Below are positions 57,282 to 64,000 of a stretch of 64,000 nucleotides of DNA, one piece after another. Where the stretch lies: NCBI GenBank assembly GCA_021324675.1, contig JAJPIR010000082.1, forward strand, positions 84,126 through 148,125, in the 5' to 3' direction. Each line of letters begins with the position of its first letter. Position 1 is the stretch's first letter. Origin of the DNA: Actinomycetota bacterium. Its GTDB lineage: Bacteria; Actinomycetota; Actinomycetes; Mycobacteriales; Pseudonocardiaceae. The notes beneath the pieces are model-generated. The model had not been told where the DNA came from. It worked only from the letters and a program-made list of their open reading frames with translations, and did not search any database. Both the position numbers and the translations under genes were made by a program.

Positions 57282-58427
57282 GTGGCTGAGGCGGTTTCGA
57301 TTACCGGTCAGCGCGCTCGGCCGTTCGAATTGTGGATGACTTCGAACCTGGCCCTGGGGCTGGCGTTCAACTGCGTCCTACCGGTCGTGCTGCCATCTTA
57401 TGTGCTGTCCGCGGGCGGAAGCGCCACCGACGTCTGGGTTGCGATGGGCATGGCAGGGCTGTTCGCCCTGCTAGGGCCCTGGATTGGGCGGATCGCCGCG
57501 CGGCGCCGAGCGCACCGGTCGGCGCAGGCGCTGGGCATGCTGGGGATGGCTGCCGGGCTGGTGATGCTGGCGCTGTCGCCGGGTGATTCGGTATCGATCG
57601 TGCTGGCGATCGCAGTGATGGGTATCAGTGCAGCGGCGGTGACGGTCGCCGCACCCTCGTTCATCCTGGGCACCGATCTACCTGCCAGTATCCAATCTCG
57701 GCAATTGACGTGGCTGCAGCTCAACCTGGATCTGGGCAAGATTGTAGGCGGTCTGTTACTGGGCGTGATGGCAGCAAAGAAAATCGCCTTTCAAGCGCAA
57801 TTTGGAATAAGCGGGCTTGTCATTAGCCTGCTGGGAGTGCTGGTCTGGGCGACGAATCGTTATGCGGCCGAGCGAATACGTACGCCAAAGGTCGATCTCA
57901 CCGCGACGGCGGCCCATTCAGACACAGCCGTGCCGTGGCGGACGTTGCTGCTGTCGCTGTTCGGCGTCCCCGTCGTCGGCCAGTTACTGGGCAGCGGCAC
58001 CATGGTCGAGGCACACATTTCCACGATGCTGATCCTGTCTGGCGTGGTCGGAATTGCCCTGTATTTCCTCGCAGGTCGCGTCATGGCCCGATCCGGTCCC
58101 GGCCTGAGGTGGGCGATTGGCCACACGCTGCGCGGCGCGGGAGGGCTCGTCCTCGGCGCCCTGGGCCTGTTGCGGGGATCAGCTTTCCTTGTTGTTCTGG
58201 CCGCATTCCTCATCTTGGAGTCGGTTCCGGCCGTCGCTTGGATCGTCCAAGTCCGCTCAGCCACGCAATCTCGCCGGGGAGACCCGGCCCGGCCTACGGT
58301 GGCGACCAAGATGTCCCGACAGAGCGTGCCAGTCGGGCAGCCCGACCCGCGCAGAAGCCGCCACGTCGAACCCACTGGCGTGCTGGCCTCCCCCTCCCCC
58401 GGTCTCATAACAGTCCGATCGACTTAG
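57282..58427 (+). CDS. MFS transporter, probably truncated at the C-terminus
   Basis: Major facilitator of unknown substrate. From GTG 57282: helices MTSNLALGLAFNCVLPVVLP, WVAMGMAGLFALLGPWIGRI (motif A-like RIAARRRAHR), ALGMLGMAAGLVMLALSPGD, SIVLAIAVMGISAAAVTVAA and others. Nine or ten helices can be counted; the tenth (SAFLVVLAAFLILESVPAVA) is followed by WIVQVRSATQ and then by a Pro/Arg/Ser-rich tail with no helix, where the family should continue with VRSATQ-like sequence and two more helices. A late frameshift is likely. It is followed by a dispersed palindrome. Confidence 0.7.
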   Translation: MAEAVSITGQRARPFELWMTSNLALGLAFNCVLPVVLPSYVLSAGGSATDVWVAMGMAGLFALLGPWIGRIAARRRAHRSAQALGMLGMAAGLVMLALSPGDSVSIVLAIAVMGISAAAVTVAAPSFILGTDLPASIQSRQLTWLQLNLDLGKIVGGLLLGVMAAKKIAFQAQFGISGLVISLLGVLVWATNRYAAERIRTPKVDLTATAAHSDTAVPWRTLLLSLFGVPVVGQLLGSGTMVEAHISTMLILSGVVGIALYFLAGRVMARSGPGLRWAIGHTLRGAGGLVLGALGLLRGSAFLVVLAAFLILESVPAVAWIVQVRSATQSRRGDPARPTVATKMSRQSVPVGQPDPRRSRHVEPTGVLASPSPGLITVRST

Positions 58428-58436
58428 CGTCTCCCA

Positions 58437-58460
58437 CCGCAGTCTGCATCCAGACTGCGG
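58437..58460. repeat. Dispersed palindrome, copy 3
   Basis: CCGCAGTCTG - CATC - CAGACTGCGG, 10-bp perfect arms. Same sequence as copy 2 and the complement-centred variant of copy 1 at 24.5 kb. It lies between the convergent MFS and DUF985 genes, a terminator position. Confidence 0.85.
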
Positions 58461-58473
58461 TTTGGACGTGCGA

Positions 58474-58968
58474 TCAGGTTCGGGTTAGGGCACGGATCTC
58501 CTCCGCGGCGCCCGGCCAGCCGGCGAGGAGCTCGGCGCGCCGGCCAAGGCGCAAGCCTGACCACCTAAACGGCGGAGCCATCGTGGTACCCACCAAGGTC
58601 CAGGTGCCAAGTGCTCTGGAGCCCTGCCACACACCTGCGGCAACGACAAACTGCGGTACCGCTCCGGCGGCAAGGTCCGGGCCGAGAACCGGTCGCTCGA
58701 CGTGGCCGTCTGGGTGCAGTAACAGCAGTTGCAACGGAGCTCCGGCGTACCAGTGATAGACCTCCACGCTGTCGAGCACGTGGAGCGCTGAGAAATCCGG
58801 GCTCAGCAGCATGAAATAGATTGCAGAGCTGTGCGCGTCGACGTAGGTGCGGCGGTACAAGCCTCCTTCACCGGGCAGCGGCTTCAGCCCGAGCCGCCGC
58901 GCGATCTGCTCGCCCTCTTCGCGTGAGTTCACAGCTGGTGGCCAGCGTTGTCCTGTGATCTTCGGCAT
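58474..58968 (-). CDS. DUF985 cupin family protein
   Basis: Cupin-fold protein of unknown function. ATG 58968 (Met-Pro-Lys-Ile-Thr) is chosen over ATG 58989, though both are close. The 164-aa sequence shows ARRLGLKPLPGEGGLYRRTY, SAIYFMLLSPDFSALHVLDS, VEVYHWYAGAPLQLLLLHPD, GPDLAAGAVPQFVVAAGVWQ and TWTLVGTTMAPPFRWSGLRL, matching the DUF985 pattern throughout. The two conserved His (ALHVLD and VYHWY) could bind metal. It is at the right edge of the conserved region; beyond it the gene density drops. Confidence 0.88.
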   Translation of the reverse strand: MPKITGQRWPPAVNSREEGEQIARRLGLKPLPGEGGLYRRTYVDAHSSAIYFMLLSPDFSALHVLDSVEVYHWYAGAPLQLLLLHPDGHVERPVLGPDLAAGAVPQFVVAAGVWQGSRALGTWTLVGTTMAPPFRWSGLRLGRRAELLAGWPGAAEEIRALTRT

Positions 58969-59268
58969 TGCGTCAGGTCTTGGCTCCAAGGGCCCGCGGT
59001 GGGCGAATCCCGGCGCGCGGCGTAGACGTACATCCCATCATCAAACGTCCCAAAAGGCACCTGATACGACCTTACGCTGACCTCTGAGTCGATCTCTATT
59101 GTGATCGATCGGGACTGATCCGACGTCCGCGTGCCGTGCCCCTCCACCAACCCGCCGGAAAACCAAGAGTTTCCGCAATGGGGCAAGGAACTCGAAAACG
59201 CCAGTAAGGATCGCTACCACAATTGCCAGAAACAATATAACTGCCGCGTAGCATCGGCGGTGAACCAC
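58969..59268 (-). pseudogene. Possible frameshifted small membrane protein
   Basis: From about 59268 one frame encodes a transmembrane start (CYAAVILFLAIVVAILTGVF followed by EFLAPLRKLLVF). From about 59160 a second frame gives SDQSRSITIEIDSEVSVRSY and FGTFDDGMYVYAARRD, which looks like a beta-rich extracytoplasmic domain. The two halves would make one plausible bitopic protein with a one-base shift near 59150. No family recognised and no ribosome site is clear, so this is tentative. Confidence 0.3.
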
Positions 59269-60645
<1,377 letters not shown>

Positions 60646-60678
60646 TAACAAGTGATCAAAATGAACGATGCACGATTT

Positions 60679-61332
60679 TCATTTCTGAACGTTGTTCCAT
60701 ACGACACTTTGCGCCCCAGTTGGTTTCGAGTAGTCGCTAAACGCCAGCGTCAGCGTACTGGGACCGACGACTATCACATCGTCAACAATTGCCGACACGG
60801 TCGACGGCGTGAAGCGTGAAGCCGCAATCACCTCATGCAATGCCGGCCAATAGCCGGCTCGATAACATTCTTCAAGTGGTCGACTGAACATACGAGCATC
60901 GTCGATAAGCACACACGAGTCGCCGATGAAAGGCCAGCAGGCCAGTATAGACAGCTCTTCCAACAAAGGACATTGAGAATCGTCGGCGGCGGGAATTTCT
61001 GGGAACCAGTGAGCGTCGAGCCAAAACAGGGCACACGAATTCAGCGAGTTCAGAATGGACGGGAGCACGGCAGGCGATGACCCCAAAAATACCTGAACAT
61101 CAGGATCGCTCGCCAACGCTCGGCGCGCATTTTCATATAGGGCCAAATTAGACTCGATGGTATATACGCGACCAACAAGCTCCCGTAATAGGCGGGTACT
61201 TGTACCCTTATACGTGCCCGTTTCGACCGCCACCTGGTAGTGAAAATAACGTTGCACTGTGCTCGCAAGACTAGGCGGCAGGCCCCACGGGCGTTGGCCT
61301 CCAGGTGTTCCTACCGTGGGATGTTCGTTCAC
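60679..61332 (-). CDS. Class I methyltransferase-like protein
   Basis: 217 aa. QVAVETGTYKGTSTRLLREL and VYTIESNLALYENARRAL look like the SAM-binding motif I and the following acidic residue; VQVFLGSSPAVLPSIL, ALFWLDAHWFPEIPAADDSQ and DSCVLIDDARMF fit a Rossmann fold of the FkbM/TylF-like type. Substrate unknown. GTG 61332. It is next to the Rpf-like gene in an island-like region, and its AT content seems higher than in the conserved genes, which may hint at transfer. It could also be a glycan-modifying enzyme without methyl transfer. Confidence 0.6.
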   Translation of the reverse strand: MNEHPTVGTPGGQRPWGLPPSLASTVQRYFHYQVAVETGTYKGTSTRLLRELVGRVYTIESNLALYENARRALASDPDVQVFLGSSPAVLPSILNSLNSCALFWLDAHWFPEIPAADDSQCPLLEELSILACWPFIGDSCVLIDDARMFSRPLEECYRAGYWPALHEVIAASRFTPSTVSAIVDDVIVVGPSTLTLAFSDYSKPTGAQSVVWNNVQK

Positions 61333-62036
61333 GCCCTCGTGCCCCCATAACTATCAACTACCTCGACGGTACACTTCACACCCGTTAATGACCGCTCACG
61401 CTTCTATACCACTCGATGTACACCAATGAATCAAGATAGCTGACAATTCTGGCCTGGGCTTGGCCGACCGCAACGGGGAAAGCCGTCCAGGAGGTCGGGC
61501 GGCACACCGACCTCGACGTCACCGTGGGCCTCCATGCGCGAAGCCCACAGAGGATGTACGAGTGGTGCAGCGCGGGTCGACCTGCGACCGGTCGCTTGAG
61601 TCCTGGTCGGGTCCTGTGCCGCAGTGTGCGCGTGATGTCTGACCTGGAAAGATCTTCGAAGGTGATGGCGATGACCTCGTGGAGCGCGATCGCGCTCCAC
61701 GAGGACCAACAAGCAGTCTCCCAACCGCCCGACCAACAGCCAGGCCAGTCAGTGGTGACGCGTCGGTTTCGAGTTGCCCCAGCGGTGATGACGATTTATT
61801 CAACTGCGCTGCACAGGTTATCGGCGTAATTGGGTCTCCGGACCGGCCGGAGGAGAGCTTATCAGCCGGCGGCACACGATGCTTCCTGTCGGAGGAGACC
61901 ACCACATGGTTACGAGCTGTGAGATGGTGGGCGGTGTACTGTGATCGTGAGTGAGGCGTCGCCTGAAGGATCGTCATATTACCTCCTTGGGGCTAACCTG
62001 CTGACACTCGACTGTCACGATGCAGGAGGCATCAGG
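61333..62036. other. Gap containing a long palindrome, no supported gene
   Basis: About 700 bp with several overlapping ORFs of low quality on both strands. The notable content is the 30-bp palindrome at 61675-61704. The end of the region holds AGGAGG serving the molbindin gene. Confidence 0.4.
61675..61704. repeat. Perfect 30-bp palindrome
   Basis: Half-site CCTCGTGGAGCGCGA followed directly by its exact complement, with no loop. It contains GCGATCGC at the centre. Symmetry ends sharply at both sides. Function unknown: operator, replication-related site or a fold-back artefact are all possible. Confidence 0.85.
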
Positions 62037-62246
62037 ATGCGTCTGTCTACGCGAAACCAGCTCAAAGGCAGGGTGGAGTCACTCTGGCCCGGCAGCGTGA
62101 TGACGATTGTGAAGGTAACGCTCGACGGCGGTCAGCTGATTACTGCGTCGATCACCAAGGACGGCGTCGAAGAACTGCAGCTCTCCGAAGGAGACCCTGT
62201 CACTGTCCTCATTAAGTCCACCGAGGTGATGCTTGCCGTTGAATAG
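62037..62246 (+). CDS. Molbindin (stand-alone Mop/TOBE domain)
   Basis: 69-aa molybdate-binding protein like Mop/MopI. ATG 62037 has AGGAGG seven bases upstream; the frame opens earlier at 61941. The sequence MRLSTRNQLKGRVESLWPGS starts with the Mop signature (Ser-x-Arg-Asn-x-Leu-x-Gly), then VTLDGGQLITASITKDGVEE and LSEGDPVTVLIKSTEVMLAV, which is a single TOBE repeat. It usually stores or buffers molybdate. No modABC or molybdoenzyme gene is nearby in the window. Confidence 0.9.
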   Translation: MRLSTRNQLKGRVESLWPGSVMTIVKVTLDGGQLITASITKDGVEELQLSEGDPVTVLIKSTEVMLAVE

Positions 62247-63110
62247 CACTGCGGCTGTTAACGCGGCCTGCCGGACTGAAGTCCTCTGACTTCAAACCCC
62301 GTCCATTTTCCGCTGCCGGCAGGTCTGGCGGCGCCGCAGAAGGTTGCCAATGGCGCTCCTTCCGCAGCCCGACAACGATCCCTGCTGGTTCCACATTGCG
62401 AAAAAACACAAAGCTCACAGAACGCAAGGGCAAGCTACCCCACGGATCGTCGACCAGTGACCTTCGGCGCGAAAACCGCTTGCACACGCTATCCAGTGCG
62501 TGGGCAGGGTGTAGCTACACTCTGGTCCTAGCCGCGTCCGCACTCGGCGAGCCCGAGCCGATCATGCCTATGCAGCGAGGCGGTCAACCCGTGCCAAGTG
62601 GCCAGGGACTGCATGCGATAGCAGTGCGGCGTCGTGGCTGTCCGAACCCAATGGCTGAGATCACCTGGGTCATGCGCTGCTCGCCGCGGCACGCATGACC
62701 CAGGGAACATGACAAATTCCCTCAAGTCCAAATAATACAGTCGCTGGCGGCACGAACCGCACCACTCGCGGGCGTGCTTCACAGTCATAATCTCACGGTG
62801 TAATCACAGAGCGTAATGTCCAGCCTGTCAACCAGCTCGTCCACCCCCTTAGGTTCACCAGTAATCTTCCATCATCAGGCGCTTGACTGCGTAGAGTGGC
62901 TAAGAGACTGCGCCGAATGGGTGCATTCCTTTGGGGTGCATAGCCGAACTGTGTCATGATTACCCCTAGGCGAGCGCTTGACCGATGCGATACCGACAGC
63001 CGATTCTTGGCTGTAATGACGCGGTTGGAATTCTCGGCCGGCTCAGAGGTGACCGAGTTTGTCGCTGAGTTCCCCGTCCTCATAAGTAAGTGAGAGGTAA
63101 GGTCAGCGTC
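62247..63110. other. Intergenic region with one hairpin
   Basis: About 860 bp with no supported gene; ORFs 62396-62698 (plus), 62528-62788 (minus) and 62793-63131 (minus) show no recognisable sequence. It contains a 13-bp stem-loop at 62664-62704. The promoter of the next gene pair should lie near 63000-63090. Confidence 0.4.
62664..62704. terminator. Strong hairpin, possible terminator
   Basis: CCTGGGTCATGCG (62664-62676) and CGCATGACCCAGG (62692-62704) are perfect 13-bp inverted arms with a 15-nt loop. No gene end is close, and no T run follows, so it may be a remnant terminator or a binding site. Confidence 0.5.
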
Positions 63111-63392
63111 ATGTCCTGGAGTACGCCACAAAGCGGATTATTCGTAGCGCATGGGCAGGCCGTGCAAGTCACGTACGACTTTGGCGGCACATACCGGGGT
63201 CCGCAGTACACAGTCGCTAAACTTGACCGGTCGAGCGGTGGAAGTTCCGGCGAGGATAAATTCCTCATCGTGCAATGGAACGCCGTGGTAAATCGCCCGA
63301 CATTCGGTGGATACTGGTATTATGCACTCGGCGTCTCTAACCCGTCGAGTTCGGATGTCTGGTACCACCTGGAAGGAGGCGGTGTAACATGA
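63111..63392 (+). CDS. Unknown small protein, first of coupled pair
   Basis: 93 aa from ATG 63111, with TAAGG eight bases upstream (GTG 63090 is an alternative). Rich in Gly, Ser, Tyr and Trp and probably all-beta: MSWSTPQSGLFVAHGQAVQV, TYDFGGTYRGPQYTVAKLDR, FLIVQWNAVVNRPTFGGYWY and SSSDVWYHLEGGGVT. There is no signal peptide. It looks like a small beta-sandwich or lectin-like domain but I do not recognise a family. Its stop overlaps the next start (ATGA), so the two proteins are probably made together. Confidence 0.6.
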   Translation: MSWSTPQSGLFVAHGQAVQVTYDFGGTYRGPQYTVAKLDRSSGGSSGEDKFLIVQWNAVVNRPTFGGYWYYALGVSNPSSSDVWYHLEGGGVT

Positions 63393-63649
63393 CACCATAT
63401 GAAGGTGAAGAAGCAGTCAAGTTGACCGTTCTTACCGATGAACATGGAAAGATTATTGCCGCCGTCCGACCGCCGGGAACTCAATCCGGAGACGGTCCCA
63501 TTTCAGTTAAAATAGTTCCGTCGAGTGGCCAAACGATTCACGAAATCGCGCTGCCCGCAGGGCCAGAACATACACGAATTCTAGAATCGATCGGCAGTTT
63601 TCGAGTTTCGCGCGAAGGTGATCGAGCTACTTTGATAGGCGAGGACTAG
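63389..63649 (+). CDS. Unknown small protein, second of coupled pair
   Basis: 86 aa from ATG 63389, overlapping the previous stop by four bases. Strand-rich with LTVLTDEHGKIIAAVRPPGT, PISVKIVPSSGQTIHEIALP and SFRVSREGDRATLIGED. The alternating pattern of beta strands suggests a small beta barrel or sandwich. No family recognised, no membrane segment or Cys. The lower GC of both genes and their place in sparse DNA suggest they are not part of the conserved core. Confidence 0.6.
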   Translation: MTPYEGEEAVKLTVLTDEHGKIIAAVRPPGTQSGDGPISVKIVPSSGQTIHEIALPAGPEHTRILESIGSFRVSREGDRATLIGED

Positions 63650-64000
63650 TTTCACCCGAGCATCTTGCGCGAGATTACCATAAGGTTTGAAATAGATGCG
63701 TCATGCGCACATGGAACCGGCCCTGCTCATGAGTGCTGCGCACCGCTGACGCGCGTCCTCATCCGAGGGCCGTGGACCCCGGAGCCGGCCCTGCCGCAGG
63801 ATCACCTCGGGGCAGGCAGGCCATGGCCTGCCCCCACTCATGCGCCGCCCGAGCTAACTTCCAACCGGGCCGACTGTGACCCACGACCCCTACTTTCCTA
63901 ATGGGGTTCGTACCGCCCCGGTCGCTGATGCGGCAGGGTGGTGCGCCTCAGCCGCCGGTGGGTGAGCACTCACGTTTCCTGGTCCAGTGAGACCTAGGGC
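63650..64000. other. Right end, nothing clear
   Basis: A 78-codon frame from TTG 63665 (MREITIRFEIDASCAHGTGP) has no ribosome site and turns into Pro-rich low-complexity sequence; I do not call it. The final 100 bp holds no recognisable feature. Confidence 0.35.

Noticed and set aside
54488..57310. Shared 14-bp TCGATTACCGGTCA in the fructosamine kinase and MFS genes
   Set aside because: Both encode Ser-Ile-Thr-Gly-Gln near a start, but the flanks differ and a single short match is likely chance.

Overview
The window is GC-rich actinobacterial DNA (roughly two thirds G+C by eye, with many GTG starts and GTGA/ATGA stop-start overlaps). Much of its gene order is the order I recall from the Mycobacterium tuberculosis Rv2204-Rv2236 interval: DUF3043 protein, cobU/cobT/cobS, ilvE, gcvT, pepA, sucB/dlaT, TIGR01777 epimerase, lipB, lipA, DUF4191, RDD protein, glnA1, glnE, glnA2, caeA-type hydrolase, panB, rnpB, RNase H/phosphatase, zinc-ribbon protein, cobC-like, ptpA, SURF1, cobD. 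The extra galT-galK, lpd beside sucB, lprG-P55 and the BtuF-like gene would suit a Pseudonocardiales-like relative of the mycobacteria, but the genus cannot be fixed from sequence reading alone.

Layout. 1-13 kb: cobalamin nucleotide-loop genes, branched-chain transaminase, Leloir galactose genes, glycine-cleavage T protein, leucyl aminopeptidase, and lipoamide dehydrogenase next to a two-lipoyl-domain E2. 13-18 kb: lipB and lipA, which make the lipoate used by the E2 and by glycine cleavage, with two SDR proteins and two small membrane proteins. 18-27 kb: glutamine control block (glnA1 with a possible GlnR box, glnE on the other strand, a glutamine amidotransferase, a GNAT protein, and glnA2 without the adenylylation tyrosine). 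27-33.6 kb: LprG lipoprotein with its P55-type exporter, a secreted lipoprotein hydrolase, NAD synthetase and panB.

33.8-41.3 kb is the main unusual block: a leftward operon of seven genes that looks like a trimmed Gram-positive type IV secretion machine (VirB2-like and VirB3-like small membrane proteins, VirB4 ATPase, VirB6/TrbL-like channel, VirB8-like protein, VirB1-like transglycosylase/NlpC-P60 cell-wall hydrolase, and one unknown). No relaxase, VirD4 coupling protein or VirB11 is visible. 41.7-48 kb is a regulatory, partly decayed island: a HicB-like protein with a palindrome in front of it, two STAS anti-anti-sigma proteins, a frameshifted RsbW-type anti-sigma pseudogene, an integrase fragment, an RpoD-like extra sigma factor, a cold-shock protein and a winged-helix protein.

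48.3-58.4 kb returns to conserved genes (rnpB RNA, TSUP permease, RNase H/phosphatase, cobC-like, BtuF-like, ptpA, fructosamine kinase, SURF1, cobD, an MFS transporter). 58.5-64 kb is sparse and less GC-rich in places: a DUF985 cupin, a short Rpf-like protein, a methyltransferase-like protein, a molbindin and a coupled pair of unknown small proteins.

Three repeat systems are not explained by the genes: inverted and tandem arrays of a CGACAC-core element with exact 22-bp phasing in two convergent intergenic gaps (33.65-33.81 and 49.62-49.69 kb); three copies of a 24-bp palindrome (two at 24.5 kb, one at 58.4 kb); and a perfect 30-bp palindrome at 61.7 kb.
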